Assembly (NCBI RefSeq): GCF_005503695.1
Contig: NZ_SCMU01000019.1
Span: 1-54,082, forward strand
Length of the DNA: 54,082 nt
Source: Sphingopyxis sp. 2PD
GTDB taxonomy: Bacteria > Pseudomonadota > Alphaproteobacteria > Sphingomonadales > Sphingomonadaceae
Direction: 5' to 3'
Under the pieces are notes generated by a model that had not been told where the DNA came from, made no database searches, and was given only the letters and a program-made list of their open reading frames with translations. Below, in pieces: positions 35,528-45,589 of the stretch (position 1 is the first letter of the stretch; every line of letters starts with the position of its first letter). The position numbers and the translations under genes are program-made.

Positions 35528-36316
35528 ATGGGTGGGCGTAACTCTGCGTTGCTGGCGGAAAGCATTTGCGACTGGTGGTCGCTGGCGGGCGTCGATGCGC
35601 TTGTCGGCGATGAACCGGCGGGCTGGCTGGTCGCGCCAGCGGCGAATGACGCTGCGGCAACCAAGCCGAAGGCGCTGCGTGCGTCCGAACCCGAATTGCC
35701 CCCGCTACCTGCAGTTTTGCAGCGCCCCGAAACACCGGAAGTCGTTGAAAACAAGGGACCCGTCATATTCCCGGACGACTGGGGCGATTTCCAGCAATGG
35801 CTGGCGACCGGCGACGATGTGCCGGGCAGCCAGTGGGACGCCCGCCGCGTCCTGCCGATCGGTGCGCCGGGCGCCGCGCTGATGCTGCTCACCGCCTGGC
35901 CTGAAATCGACGATCAGCAAAGCGGCGCGCTATTCTCCGGCGCGGCCGGAAAACTGCTCGACGCGATGCTCGCGGCGATCGGTACGACGCGCGCCGAATC
36001 CTACGTGGCCAGCCTTGCCATTACCCGTCCCGCGGGCGGGCGCTGCGACAGCCGCGACGCGGCAGAGCTCGACCGGCTGCTATGGCACCATCTGCGGCTG
36101 GCAAGGCCCGAACGGCTGCTGCTGATCGGCAGCGACATCGTCCGCATGGCGGCAGCCAGCGAATTGCCCGACACGCGCGGCAAGTTACTCGAAATTAACC
36201 AAGACGGCGGCAAGGTGGCGGCGGTGGCGGTGGCGCATCCGACGATGCTCCTGGCCCGGCCCGCGCAAAAGGCAGCGGCCTGGGACAGCCTGAAACTGTT
36301 CAACCGGGGACGTTGA
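35528..36316 (+). CDS. UDG family 4-like protein, catalytic motif degenerate
   Basis: A 262-residue protein whose second half follows the family-4 uracil-DNA glycosylase pattern: GALFSGAAGKLLDAMLAAIG, a RPAGGR segment, RLARPERLLLIGS and a C-terminal HPTMLLARPAQKAAAWDSLKLF. The first ~90 residues are a Pro/Ala-rich linker. The catalytic motif (GEAPGxxED in true enzymes) reads IGAPGAALMLL, and the four cluster cysteines are absent. It is probably not an active glycosylase. It is divergent from ETF-QO and four bases before slt. Confidence 0.72.
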   Translation: MGGRNSALLAESICDWWSLAGVDALVGDEPAGWLVAPAANDAAATKPKALRASEPELPPLPAVLQRPETPEVVENKGPVIFPDDWGDFQQWLATGDDVPGSQWDARRVLPIGAPGAALMLLTAWPEIDDQQSGALFSGAAGKLLDAMLAAIGTTRAESYVASLAITRPAGGRCDSRDAAELDRLLWHHLRLARPERLLLIGSDIVRMAAASELPDTRGKLLEINQDGGKVAAVAVAHPTMLLARPAQKAAAWDSLKLFNRGR

Positions 36317-36319
36317 CAG

Positions 36320-38098
36320 ATGAAAATGATGACCAGAACTTTGATCTCAAGCGGAATTTTTGCCGCGGCTGTTGTCGCAACGCCCGCGCTGGCGGCCGAT
36401 GCCAGCAGCCGCGACGTCGTTGCGGCGCCGCAAACCGTGCCCGACATCCTGACATCGAAGCAGAAACAACAATATACCGAGGTGCTGAGAGCGATCCGCA
36501 GCCAGCGCTGGGCCGACGCCAAGGCCTTGCTCGATAATGCCGATGCCGACGCAAAGGGGGGTCCGCTCATCGACTTCCTGCGCGCCGAACTGCTCACCGC
36601 CGCGAACAGCCCGCGCGCCGAAGTCGCCGACATCATGCCGATCCTGTCGCGCTCGCCGCATCTGCCGCAGGCCGAACAGCTTGGCCGCCTGGCGACCAAG
36701 CGCGGCGCCACCGATCTGCCGACGCTGCCTTTGCAGGCCCGCCTTGCCTGGGCCGGTAGCGCGCCGCGCCGTCTCGGCGCCGATGCGATCAGTGGCGACC
36801 CCGCCGCCGCCGCGCTGACCCGTACCATTCCCGACCGGATCAAGAACGACGATCCGGCAGGCGCCGAAGCCCTGCTGAATGCGGTCGCCGACCGGCTGTC
36901 GCCCGAAGCCCGCGACGAATGGCGCCAGAAAGTCGCCTGGTCCTATTATATCGAAAATGACGATGCGAATGCACTGCGCCTCGCCGCGGAATGTTCGGGC
37001 GGGCGCAGCGCCTGGTCGACGCAGGGCGCGTGGGTTCAGGGGCTCGCCGCGTGGCGCACCCAAGACTATCGCACTGCCCTAACCGCCTTCGATCGGGTCG
37101 CACGCGAAGCGCCCGACAGCGAGCTGCGCGCCGCCGCTTATTATTGGGCCGCGCGCGCGGCGATCGCCGCAGGCGAACCCGCGTCAGTGCAATCGCGCCT
37201 GCGCGCCGCCGCCGCCAATGAAGAAACCTTCTACGGCATGCTCGCGGTCGAAACGCTCGGCATCGCCCCCAACAATCAGCGCGAGCTCGTCCGCGCCGAC
37301 CGCAGCGCGTGGCGCGCACTCGAAAACCTGCCCAATGTCCGCGCCGCGATGGCGCTCGCCGAAATCGGCGAGGATAAATATGCCGACGCCGTGCTCCGCC
37401 ATCAGGCGCGGATCGGCGACGCGCGCCAGCACGACCAGTTGCTCGCCATGGCGGGGGCGCTCAGCCTGCCCGAAACCCAGCTCTATCTCGCCCACAACAC
37501 CCCGCAGGGCCGCAAGCCGGCGGCACAGGCGCGCTATCCGCAGCCCAAATGGGAACCCAATGGCGGGTGGAAGGTCGATCCGGCGCTGGTCTTTGCCCAC
37601 ACGCTGCAGGAATCGCGCTTCCAGCGCGCCGTGGTCAGCCCCGCGGGCGCCAAGGGCTTGATGCAGGTCCGTCCGGGCACCGCGCGCGACGTCGCGCGCT
37701 GGCGCGGCGACAGCATCGACACGCGCGACCTGTCGATCCCCGCGGTCAACATGGACATGGGGCAAAGCTATCTGCAATATCTCGCCCGCGACGCCTCGAC
37801 GGGCGGGCAGCTGCCCAAGGTGATCGCCGCGTATAACGCCGGTCCCGCACCGATCGCCCGCTGGCAGTCCGAAATTCGCGATAATGGCGACCCGCTGCTG
37901 TACATGGAATCGATCCCCTATTGGGAAACGCGCGGCTATGTCGGCATCGTGCTGCGCAATTACTGGATGTACGAAGCGCAGCAGGGCAAACCTTCGGTCA
38001 GCCGCGCTGCGCTGGCGCAGGGCAAATGGCCGCGCTTCCCCGACGGCAAGGACCGCACCCGGCTGACCTGGGCGGGCGGCATGGCCAATGCCGATTGA
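36320..38098 (+). CDS. slt: Soluble lytic murein transglycosylase
   Basis: A 592-residue periplasmic enzyme that cleaves peptidoglycan glycan strands with 1,6-anhydro end formation. A signal peptide occupies residues 1-26. The middle is a helical superhelix of TPR-like repeats. The C-terminal SLT domain has catalytic E431 in HTLQESRFQ, then [16 protein letters not shown] and VIAAYNAGP. It overlaps moaB by 11 bases, so the two are cotranscribed. Confidence 0.93.
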   Translation: MKMMTRTLISSGIFAAAVVATPALAADASSRDVVAAPQTVPDILTSKQKQQYTEVLRAIRSQRWADAKALLDNADADAKGGPLIDFLRAELLTAANSPRAEVADIMPILSRSPHLPQAEQLGRLATKRGATDLPTLPLQARLAWAGSAPRRLGADAISGDPAAAALTRTIPDRIKNDDPAGAEALLNAVADRLSPEARDEWRQKVAWSYYIENDDANALRLAAECSGGRSAWSTQGAWVQGLAAWRTQDYRTALTAFDRVAREAPDSELRAAAYYWAARAAIAAGEPASVQSRLRAAAANEETFYGMLAVETLGIAPNNQRELVRADRSAWRALENLPNVRAAMALAEIGEDKYADAVLRHQARIGDARQHDQLLAMAGALSLPETQLYLAHNTPQGRKPAAQARYPQPKWEPNGGWKVDPALVFAHTLQESRFQRAVVSPAGAKGLMQVRPGTARDVARWRGDSIDTRDLSIPAVNMDMGQSYLQYLARDASTGGQLPKVIAAYNAGPAPIARWQSEIRDNGDPLLYMESIPYWETRGYVGIVLRNYWMYEAQQGKPSVSRAALAQGKWPRFPDGKDRTRLTWAGGMANAD

Positions 38099-38612
38099 TG
38101 AAAGCCTGACGTTCAAGCCGGTCCGGATCGCGCTGCTGACGATTTCGGACAGCCGCAGCGCCGCCGAAGACCGCTCGGGCGACAAGCTCGCCGAACTGCT
38201 GACCGGCGCGGGCCATATCCTTGCTGCGCGCGCGATCATCAAGGACGAGACTGACCTGATCGTCTCGCGCTTGCACAACTGGATCGACGATCCCGAGGTT
38301 GACGTGGTCATCACCACCGGCGGCACCGGGCTGACAGGGCGCGATGTGACGCCCGAGGCACTCCACCGGCTCGACGGTAAGGACATTCCCGGCTTTGGCG
38401 AACTCTTCCGCTGGCTCAGCTACCAGACGATCGGTACCTCGACGATCCAGTCGCGCGCCTGCGCCATCGTTGCGCGCGGCACGTACATCTTTGCACTCCC
38501 GGGCTCGACCGGCGCGGTCACCGACGCATGGGAAGGCATTTTGGCGACCCAGCTCGACAGCCGCAACCGCCCCTGCAACTTCGTCGACCTGATGCCGCGG
38601 CTGATCGAATGA
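38088..38612 (+). CDS. moaB: Molybdenum cofactor biosynthesis protein B
   Basis: A 174-residue MoaB/MogA-fold protein that adenylylates molybdopterin or aids molybdate insertion. Motifs are [35 protein letters not shown] and [17 protein letters not shown]. Its ATG lies 11 bases inside the slt frame, so translation is coupled to a functionally unrelated gene. No other moa or moe gene is in the window. Confidence 0.92.
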   Translation: MPIDESLTFKPVRIALLTISDSRSAAEDRSGDKLAELLTGAGHILAARAIIKDETDLIVSRLHNWIDDPEVDVVITTGGTGLTGRDVTPEALHRLDGKDIPGFGELFRWLSYQTIGTSTIQSRACAIVARGTYIFALPGSTGAVTDAWEGILATQLDSRNRPCNFVDLMPRLIE

Positions 38613-38704
38613 TCGTCGCCCCCGCGAAGGCAGGGGCCGCTGGCCGTCCTCCCCCGCGCCGCGGTTTAAGCAGCTAGCGGCCCCCCACCTTTGCGCGGGC
38701 GACG
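38613..38704. repeat. GC-rich inverted repeat (GTCGCCCCCGCGAAGG family)
   Basis: Left arm 38613-38643 and right arm 38676-38704 pair with several mismatches and a small bulge. It starts right after the moaB stop and ends just before the LexA-type box of the radical SAM gene. Confidence 0.75.
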
Positions 38705-38712
38705 AACAATTT

Positions 38713-38727
38713 GTTCTTTATTTGTTC
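38713..38727 (+). promoter_or_regulatory. LexA-type (SOS) box, GTTC-N7-GTTC
   Basis: GTTC at 38713-38716 and GTTC at 38724-38727 are separated by exactly seven bases, the alphaproteobacterial LexA recognition pattern. A further GAAC at 38733-38736 forms an inverted repeat with the second half. It lies 24 bases before the GTG of the radical SAM gene, in the only AT-rich stretch nearby, where a promoter would be. Confidence 0.6.
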
Positions 38728-38751
38728 TCATTGAACAGATAATGGGCGTCA

Positions 38752-39840
38752 GTGGAACCCGCCAAACCCCTCCCCCCGATCGCTGGTCGCGGCGCACCCG
38801 CAAACCCGCGCCCGACACGCACCGGATCGCTCGACCGCGAGCCCGATGGCGACTGGCTCGACAGTGCCGAACGGATCGACGGCGCGCCGCCGCCGCTGCG
38901 CACCACCGTCACCATCGAGCATCCCAAAACGATCATCGCGCGCAACAGCTCGCCCGACATCGGTTTCGACCGTTCGATCAACCCTTATCGCGGCTGCGAG
39001 CATGGCTGCATCTATTGCTACGCGCGCCCGACCCACGCCTTCCACGACCTGTCGCCCGGCCTCGATTTCGAAAGCCGCCTGTTCGCCAAACCCGACGCCG
39101 CCAAGCTGCTGCGCGCCGAACTGGCGAAGCGCGGCTATAGCGCAGCGCCGCTGGCGATCGGCACCAACACCGACGGCTACCAGCCGATCGAGCGCGAATG
39201 GGGCATCACCCGCTCGGTGATCGAGGTGCTCGCCGAAACCAAGCATCCGCTACTCATCACCACCAAATCCGACCGACTGCTGCGCGATATCGACCTGCTC
39301 GCCGCCATGGCGCGCGACAATCTGGTCGGCGTCGCGATTTCGGTGACGACGCTCGATCCCGTGCTCGCCCGCACCCTCGAACCCCGCGCGCCGCATCCCA
39401 AACGCCGCCTCGCCGCGATCCGCGCGCTGATCGACGCCGGGGTACCAACACAGGTCAACATCTCCCCAATCATCCCCGCGATCACCGATCACGAGATCGA
39501 AGCGATCATCGCCGCTGCGGCGCAGGCCGGCGCGATCCGCGCCTCTTACATCCTGATGCGCCTGCCTTACGAGGTCGCGCCGCTGTTCCGCGCCTGGCTC
39601 GCCGCCCACTACCCCGATCGCGCTGACAAGGTGATGCACATGGTGCAGGACATCCGCGGCGGCCGCGACAATGACGCGGGGTTCTTCACCCGCATGAAGG
39701 GCCAGGGGGTGTGGGCGCAGCTGATCCGCACCCGCGTCAAACGCGCCGCGCGCGAGCATGGCCTGGACCGCCGCTTCCCGCCGCTACGCAGCGACCTGTT
39801 CAAACCGCCCGAGCGCGACGGACAGATGGAGCTGTTTTAG
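38752..39840 (+). CDS. PA0069-family radical SAM protein (SplB-like)
   Basis: A 362-residue radical SAM protein. The cluster cysteines are C82, C86 and C89 (GCEHGCIYCYAR). The N-terminal IAGRGAPANP and the C-terminal LFKPPERDGQMELF are marks of the PA0069/Rv2578c-type family, related to spore photoproduct lyase. The start is GTG at 38752; an ATG at 38742 is in another frame. A LexA-type box just upstream suggests damage-inducible expression. The reaction is unknown in this family. Confidence 0.87.
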   Translation: MEPAKPLPPIAGRGAPANPRPTRTGSLDREPDGDWLDSAERIDGAPPPLRTTVTIEHPKTIIARNSSPDIGFDRSINPYRGCEHGCIYCYARPTHAFHDLSPGLDFESRLFAKPDAAKLLRAELAKRGYSAAPLAIGTNTDGYQPIEREWGITRSVIEVLAETKHPLLITTKSDRLLRDIDLLAAMARDNLVGVAISVTTLDPVLARTLEPRAPHPKRRLAAIRALIDAGVPTQVNISPIIPAITDHEIEAIIAAAAQAGAIRASYILMRLPYEVAPLFRAWLAAHYPDRADKVMHMVQDIRGGRDNDAGFFTRMKGQGVWAQLIRTRVKRAAREHGLDRRFPPLRSDLFKPPERDGQMELF

Positions 39841-39843
39841 CCC

Positions 39844-41451
39844 TCACGCCTCCGCCAAGGACCGCAGCTTATAGTCCTTATAATCGTCCCGGATCTGGCG
39901 CTTCAAAATCTTCCCCGTCGCGGTGTGAGGCAACTCGTCGACGAAAACCACCTCGTCGGGCAGCCACCATTTCGCGACCCTGTCCTTGAGGTAATCGACG
40001 ATCGCCGCCTCGCTCGTCTCGGCACCCGGCTTCTTCACGATCAGCAGGATCGGCCGCTCGTCCCACTTCGGATGATAGACGCCGACCGCCGCCGCCTCCT
40101 GCACCCCCGGCGCGCCGATCGCGGCATTTTCGAGTTCGATCGACGAAATCCATTCGCCGCCCGACTTGATCACATCCTTGGCCCGGTCGGTGATCTGCAT
40201 GACCCCGTCCGGATGGATCACCGACACGTCGCCGGTGTCGAACCAGCCGTCGGCATCGGCGGCATCGGCTTCGGCCTTGAAATAGCGCTGAATGATCCAC
40301 GGCCCGCGGCATTGCAGCCGCCCGCTCGTCACCCCGTCGCGCGGCAGCTCATTATCTTCATCGTCGACGATGCGCAGTTCGACCCCGAACGGCGGACAGC
40401 CCTGCCGCGCCACCACATCGACGCGCTCGTCAAAGCTCATCTCGTCCCAGTTCCACGGGCGCTTCCCCATCGTGCCGATCGGGCTGGTTTCAGTCATCCC
40501 CCAGGCGTGGCCGACGTCGATCCCGGCCTTCATGAAGCGTTCGATCATCGCGCGCGGGCACGCCGACCCGCCAATGATGACGCGGTGCAGCTTGCCATAG
40601 TCGATGCCGGTCGCGTCCATATGCGCGAACATCGCGATCCACACCGTCGGCACCCCGGCGCTGTGCGTCACGCCTTCGCTGTGCATCAGGTCGCATAGCA
40701 CCGCCGCGTCGTTCGTCGCCGAAAAGACCAGCTTCGCGCCCACCGTCGCCGCCGCGAACGGAATGCCCCAGCTGTTGGCATGGAACATCGGGACGATCGG
40801 CAGGATCACGCTGCGGTTCGACATGTCGAACACGTCGGGCTGGATCTCGGTGATCGCGTGGATGACGTTCGAGCGATGCTCGTAGAGCACGCCCTTGGGA
40901 TTGCCGGTCGTGCCGCTCGTGTAGCACAGCCCGACCGGATCGCGCTCGTCGAGATCGACCCACGCAAAGCTGCCGTCCTCGGCATCGATCAGGTCGCGGT
41001 AGGACAAATAGCCATCCTGCGCCGGCGCATCGAACAGGATAAAATGCTCGACCGTCGGCAACTGCCCGCGCAGCCGCTCGACGATCGGCAGGAACATCGC
41101 GTCGAACAGCAGCACGCGGTCCTCGGCGTGGTTGATGATATAGACCAGCTGCTCGTCGAACAGCCGCGGGTTGACCGTATGCAGCACCCCGCCCATGCCC
41201 GCGCTGCCGTACCAGCTGACCAGATGATGGCCATGGTTCATCGCCAGCGTCGCGATGCGGTCACCTTTCTTCATGCCCAGCCGGGTCATCGCCGCGGCAA
41301 AGCGCCGTGCGTCGAACCCCACCTCACCCCAGTTCGATCGCGTCATGCTGCCGTCGGCCCAGCGCGACACGATTTCGCGCCCCGCATGTTCGCGCGCGGC
41401 ATGGTCGATCAGGCTGGTGACCAGCAGCGGCTGGCTCTGCATTCCGTACAT
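39844..41451 (-). CDS. Acyl-CoA ligase (AlkK-like medium/long chain)
   Basis: A 535-residue ATP-dependent acyl-CoA synthetase. Seen are the AMP-binding loop [30 protein letters not shown] and KSGGEWISS, and a C-terminal KILKRQIR lysine motif. The N-terminus [19 protein letters not shown] matches AlkK-type ligases. The ATG at 41451 follows AGAGGA. Its activity would supply acyl-CoA for oxidation, fitting the ETF-QO gene elsewhere in the window. It is 70 bases after the dnaE stop. Confidence 0.9.
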   Translation of the reverse strand: MYGMQSQPLLVTSLIDHAAREHAGREIVSRWADGSMTRSNWGEVGFDARRFAAAMTRLGMKKGDRIATLAMNHGHHLVSWYGSAGMGGVLHTVNPRLFDEQLVYIINHAEDRVLLFDAMFLPIVERLRGQLPTVEHFILFDAPAQDGYLSYRDLIDAEDGSFAWVDLDERDPVGLCYTSGTTGNPKGVLYEHRSNVIHAITEIQPDVFDMSNRSVILPIVPMFHANSWGIPFAAATVGAKLVFSATNDAAVLCDLMHSEGVTHSAGVPTVWIAMFAHMDATGIDYGKLHRVIIGGSACPRAMIERFMKAGIDVGHAWGMTETSPIGTMGKRPWNWDEMSFDERVDVVARQGCPPFGVELRIVDDEDNELPRDGVTSGRLQCRGPWIIQRYFKAEADAADADGWFDTGDVSVIHPDGVMQITDRAKDVIKSGGEWISSIELENAAIGAPGVQEAAAVGVYHPKWDERPILLIVKKPGAETSEAAIVDYLKDRVAKWWLPDEVVFVDELPHTATGKILKRQIRDDYKDYKLRSLAEA

Positions 41452-41521
41452 CTCGGCATTCCTCTCTTGTTTCCTCAAGGAATAAGGCGAGGACGCCGCT
41501 TTACGCAAGCGTGAACCGGGA

Positions 41522-44500
41522 TTAGCGCATCCGGAAATCGCGCGGCGTGACCAGCGACAGTGCGGTTTCGCTGATCCCCGCGATCGTTTCGAACCGCGCG
41601 ACCAGATCGGGACCAAGCGCAAAGCCGCGGCCGAGGTTGATCCGGATGTCGCCGCCCGTCGTCGGATCTTCGGTCAACACGATCACGCGCCCGCGCGCAT
41701 CGTCGCGTTTTTCGAGCAACCGCGCCATCTCGGCAATCGCCTCGGGCAGCGCGACGCGGCACGTCAGCTCGAGCGCCGCAGTCGCCGCAATTTCCGCTAG
41801 CGGCTGCGCACCGCGCACCGTGACGCGCGGCGTCTCTTCGCCTTCCAGTAGGTCGAGCTCGACCGACAGGATCGCGCAGCCGCCATCGACCGCCAGCGCT
41901 TCGAGGAGCTTGCACGTCTGCTCGTCGAAACAGCTCGACTGGAACTGCCCGCTGCGGTCGGACAAGGTCAGGTTCAGGAAGCGGTTGCCGCGCTGCGACA
42001 CCCGCGCCTTCGCATTTTCGACCATGCCCGCCATCACCATCGGCAGGCGCGTACCCGGCGTCATTTCGACATTGGCGCAAATATCGCCATAGGTTCGCGC
42101 CCCGCGCGCCGCGACGATCGCCTCATATTGCTCGACGGGGTGCGACGAGAAGTAAAAGCCGAACGCCTCCTTCTCGCGCGTCATCCGTTCGGCCAGCGTC
42201 CATGGTTCGGCGGCGGGCAGTTGCAGCACCGGCGCAACGTCGATGTCGCCGCCGAACAGCCCGCCCTGCCCGGTCGATCGCTCGTGCGCCGAGCTGTTGG
42301 CGCAGGCGAGCAGGCTTTCGGCTCCGGCATAGGCGCGCGGGCGATTAGGCTCGATCCCGTCGAATGCCCCCGCCCCCGCCAGCGCCTCGATCTGGCGCCG
42401 GTTGAGCAGCTTGGGATCGATCCGGTTCGCGAAATCGTCGAGGCTCGCAAAATCGCCGCGCGCGCGCCGTTCGGCGACCAAGGCCTCCATCGCGCGTTCG
42501 CCGACGCCCTTCAGCGCGCCGAGCGCGTAGCGCACCGCCAGCCCGTCGTCGCTCTGCCCGACCGAAAAATCGGCTTCGCTCTCATTGATTGACGGCGGCG
42601 CCACCGCGACCCCCAGCCGCCGCATGTCATCGATGAAGATCGACAATTTATCGGTCTGGTGGCTGTCGAACGACATCGACGCCGCAAAAAACTCATGGCT
42701 GTAATGCGCCTTCAGCCACGCCGTCTGATAGGACAGCAGCGCATAAGCCGCCGCATGGCTCTTGTTGAAACCATAGCCCGCGAACTTGTCGATCAAATCG
42801 AACAGCTCGTTCGCCGCCTTGGCATCGATCTGGTTATGCTCGCCGCACCCTTTGACAAAGGTGTCGCGCTGCGCGTCCATTTCGGCCTGGACCTTCTTGC
42901 CCATCGCGCGGCGCAAGAGGTCGGCGCCGCCCAGGCTGTAACCGGCGAGGATCTGCGCCGCCTGCATCACCTGTTCCTGATAGACAAAGATGCCATAGGT
43001 TTCGGCGAGGATGCCCTCGAGCAGCGGGTGCGGATAGGCGATCGGCTCGCGCCCGTTCTTGCGCGCCCCGAACAGCGGGATATTGTCCATCGGCCCCGGG
43101 CGGTACAACGCGACGAGCGCGATGATGTCGCCGAAATTGGTCGGTTTCACCGCCGACAGCGTGCGCCGCATGCCCTCGGATTCCAGCTGGAACACCCCGA
43201 CGGTCTCGCCGCGCTGGAGCAGCTCGTACACCGCGGGGTCTTCCCAGCCGAGCGTATCGAGATCGACATCGATCCCGCGCAGCGCGAGCAGCCGCCGCGC
43301 CTCTTTCAGCACCGACAGCGTTTTGAGGCCCAGAAAGTCGAACTTCACCAGCCCCGCGCTCTCGACATATTTCATGTCGAACTGGGTCACCGGCATGTCC
43401 GATCGCGGATCGCGATAGAGCGGCACCAGCTGGTCAAGTGGGCGGTCGCCGATCACCACGCCAGCGGCGTGGGTGGAGCTGTGCCGCGGCAGGCCTTCCA
43501 GCTGGCGCGCCATGTCGAACAGGCGGCGCACGCCATCGTCCTGCTTATATTCGGTCATCAGCTCGCTGACGCCGTTCAGCGCGCGTTCGAGCGTCCAGGG
43601 ATCGGTCGGATGGTTGGGCACGAGCTTCGCCAGCCGGTCGACCTGCCCATAGCTCATCTGCAGCACGCGACCGGTGTCCTTGAGCACCGCGCGCGCCTTC
43701 AGCTTTCCGAAGGTGATGATCTGCGCGACGGTATCGCGGCCGTATTTTTCCTGCACATAACGAATGACTTCGCCACGCCGCGTTTCGCAGAAATCGATGT
43801 CGAAATCGGGCATCGACACGCGTTCGGGATTGAGGAAGCGTTCGAACAGCAGGCCGAGTTTCAAGGGATCAAGATCGGTGATCGTCAGCGCCCAGGCGAC
43901 GACGCTGCCCGCGCCCGACCCGCGCCCCGGCCCCACCGGAATATCCTGCGCCTTCGCCCATTTGATGAAGTCGGCAACGATCAGGAAATAGCCGGGGAAC
44001 CCCATCTGGGTGATGACGTCGACCTCGAAATCGAGCCGTTCGACATAGGCCTGCCGCTCTTCATCGGTCAGATCGGGATAGAGCGCCAACCGCGCCGCGA
44101 GCCCGGCATGGGCGTCGGCCTTCAGCTGCGCCGCCTCGCCCTCGCGGTCACCCGCCAGGCTGGGCAGGATCGGCGCGCGCTTCGGCGCCATGAAGGCGCA
44201 GCGCTGCGCGATCACCAGCGTGTTGCGGATCGCCTCGGGCAGGTCCGAAAACGCATCTTCCATCGCCTCGGCGGGCTTCAGCCACGCCTCGGGGCTCGAC
44301 ACCCGCCGGTCTTCGCTCTCGACATAGGCCGATTGCGCAATGCACAGCATCGCGTCGTGTGCGGCGTGGAACTGCGGCTCGACAAAATTCGCCGGGTTGG
44401 TAGCCGCAATGGGCAGCGCGCGCGCATAAGCGAGATCGATCAGCGCGTTTTCAGCCGCCATCTCGGTCCCATCGTTCCGCCGCGACAATTCGATATACAG

Positions 44501-45010
44501 CCGCCCGCCGAACAGCGCTTCGAGTTGCTCGACATAATCCTCGGCGGCACCTTGCTGCTCGCCCGCCAGCAAGCGCGCCAGCGCGCCTTCGCCCCCGCCG
44601 GTCAGGCAAATCAGGCCGTCGGTCTTGCCCGCCATGTCGGACAACAGTACATGCGGATCCTGCTCGACCGGCCGCCCGAGATGCGCCGCTGACACCAACG
44701 CGCACAGATTATTGTAACCCGCTTCATCCTGCGCATAGAGCGCCAGCCAGTCGATCAACGGCGCGCCATTCGCCAGCCGCTGCCCCGGCCGCGCGACGCT
44801 GAGGAGCGCGCCGACGATCGGCTGCACCCCCGCCGCCTTGCACGCCTCGCCAAACGCCATCGCGCCGTACAGCCCGTTGCGGTCGCAGATCGCGATCGCC
44901 GGAAAACCCCGCTCGCGCGCGGCCTTGGCGATCGCTTTCGGCTCGATCGCCCCCTCCAGCATTGTATAGCTGGAAAAGACGCGCAGGGGGACAAAGGGGC
45001 TGTAGGCCAT
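41522..45010 (-). CDS. dnaE: DNA polymerase III alpha subunit
   Basis: A 1162-residue replicative polymerase. An N-terminal PHP domain starts around FVPLRVFSSYTMLEGA. The catalytic palm contains PDFDIDFCETRRGEVI. GPGRGSGAGSVVAWAL and the C-terminal OB-fold region (LTLSDRSGQFQSSCF) follow. The length and the intact PHP/tail mark the DnaE1 replicase rather than the SOS polymerase DnaE2. It stands alone, 70 bases before the acyl-CoA ligase. Confidence 0.96.
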   Translation of the reverse strand: MAYSPFVPLRVFSSYTMLEGAIEPKAIAKAARERGFPAIAICDRNGLYGAMAFGEACKAAGVQPIVGALLSVARPGQRLANGAPLIDWLALYAQDEAGYNNLCALVSAAHLGRPVEQDPHVLLSDMAGKTDGLICLTGGGEGALARLLAGEQQGAAEDYVEQLEALFGGRLYIELSRRNDGTEMAAENALIDLAYARALPIAATNPANFVEPQFHAAHDAMLCIAQSAYVESEDRRVSSPEAWLKPAEAMEDAFSDLPEAIRNTLVIAQRCAFMAPKRAPILPSLAGDREGEAAQLKADAHAGLAARLALYPDLTDEERQAYVERLDFEVDVITQMGFPGYFLIVADFIKWAKAQDIPVGPGRGSGAGSVVAWALTITDLDPLKLGLLFERFLNPERVSMPDFDIDFCETRRGEVIRYVQEKYGRDTVAQIITFGKLKARAVLKDTGRVLQMSYGQVDRLAKLVPNHPTDPWTLERALNGVSELMTEYKQDDGVRRLFDMARQLEGLPRHSSTHAAGVVIGDRPLDQLVPLYRDPRSDMPVTQFDMKYVESAGLVKFDFLGLKTLSVLKEARRLLALRGIDVDLDTLGWEDPAVYELLQRGETVGVFQLESEGMRRTLSAVKPTNFGDIIALVALYRPGPMDNIPLFGARKNGREPIAYPHPLLEGILAETYGIFVYQEQVMQAAQILAGYSLGGADLLRRAMGKKVQAEMDAQRDTFVKGCGEHNQIDAKAANELFDLIDKFAGYGFNKSHAAAYALLSYQTAWLKAHYSHEFFAASMSFDSHQTDKLSIFIDDMRRLGVAVAPPSINESEADFSVGQSDDGLAVRYALGALKGVGERAMEALVAERRARGDFASLDDFANRIDPKLLNRRQIEALAGAGAFDGIEPNRPRAYAGAESLLACANSSAHERSTGQGGLFGGDIDVAPVLQLPAAEPWTLAERMTREKEAFGFYFSSHPVEQYEAIVAARGARTYGDICANVEMTPGTRLPMVMAGMVENAKARVSQRGNRFLNLTLSDRSGQFQSSCFDEQTCKLLEALAVDGGCAILSVELDLLEGEETPRVTVRGAQPLAEIAATAALELTCRVALPEAIAEMARLLEKRDDARGRVIVLTEDPTTGGDIRINLGRGFALGPDLVARFETIAGISETALSLVTPRDFRMR

Positions 45011-45063
45011 GGCGGCGACGCTAACGCGGGGCTATTGATTCGACCACAACCCATTCACAAAAT

Positions 45064-45093
45064 CGTCATTGCGAGCGAAGCGAAGCAATGACG
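45064..45093. repeat. Compact palindrome, CGTCATTGCGAGCG family
   Basis: CGTCATTGC and its complement GCAATGACG flank a purine-rich centre, between dnaE and the peroxidase gene. It is a half-size member of the repeat at 28138-28214. Confidence 0.75.
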
Positions 45094-45105
45094 ACTTGGC
45101 TGGAG

Positions 45106-45585
45106 CTACCCCAGCAATGCCTCAATCTCTTTGCGCAACTGCTCCGGCTTGGTCGTCGGCGCATGCCGCGACACCACCTTGCCATCGCGATCGACCAGAA
45201 ACTTCGTAAAATTCCATTTGATCGCGCTGCCCAGCAACCCGCTCTTTTCCTTCTTCAAATGCTTGAAGATCGGATCGGCATCGTCGCCGTTAACGTCGAT
45301 CTTCGCCATCACCGGAAAACTGACGTCATAAGTCAGCGAACAGAAATTGGCGATTTCCGCCGCATCGCCCGGTTCCTGTGCCCCGAACTGGTTGCACGGA
45401 AAGGCCAGCACCTCAAACCCGCGATCCTTGTAATCGCGGTAAAGCTCCTCCAGCCCCTCATATTGCGGGGTAAAGCCGCATTTCGACGCGGTGTTGACGA
45501 TCAGCAATACCTTGCCGGCATAGGCCGACAGGTCGCCGGTAGTCCCGTCGGCCAGTCGAACGGGCAAGTCCGTGAGCTTGGTCAT
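45106..45585 (-). CDS. Glutathione peroxidase, cysteine type
   Basis: A 159-residue peroxidase. The peroxidatic residue is C36 (ASKCGFTPQ), with Q66 (CNQFG), W124-N125 (WNFTKF). A second cysteine, C82 (NFCSLTYDV), sits where thioredoxin-dependent glutathione peroxidases place the resolving Cys, so it may really use thioredoxin. It has Cys, not selenocysteine. The ATG is five bases after the acetyltransferase stop; AAGGAG lies inside that gene's end. Confidence 0.93.
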   Translation of the reverse strand: MTKLTDLPVRLADGTTGDLSAYAGKVLLIVNTASKCGFTPQYEGLEELYRDYKDRGFEVLAFPCNQFGAQEPGDAAEIANFCSLTYDVSFPVMAKIDVNGDDADPIFKHLKKEKSGLLGSAIKWNFTKFLVDRDGKVVSRHAPTTKPEQLRKEIEALLG

Positions 45586-45589
45586 CTCT

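Noticed and set aside
33121..35541. 806-codon plus-strand frame opposite the ETF-ubiquinone oxidoreductase and TPR genes
   Set aside because: Antisense shadow of a highly conserved enzyme. It has no recognisable motif and crosses a gene boundary.
42659..44692. 677-codon plus-strand frame inside dnaE
   Set aside because: Fully antisense to the conserved polymerase and without any domain.
41522..45010. SOS mutagenesis polymerase DnaE2
   Set aside because: Length, PHP domain and lack of imuA/imuB neighbours fit the replicative DnaE1.
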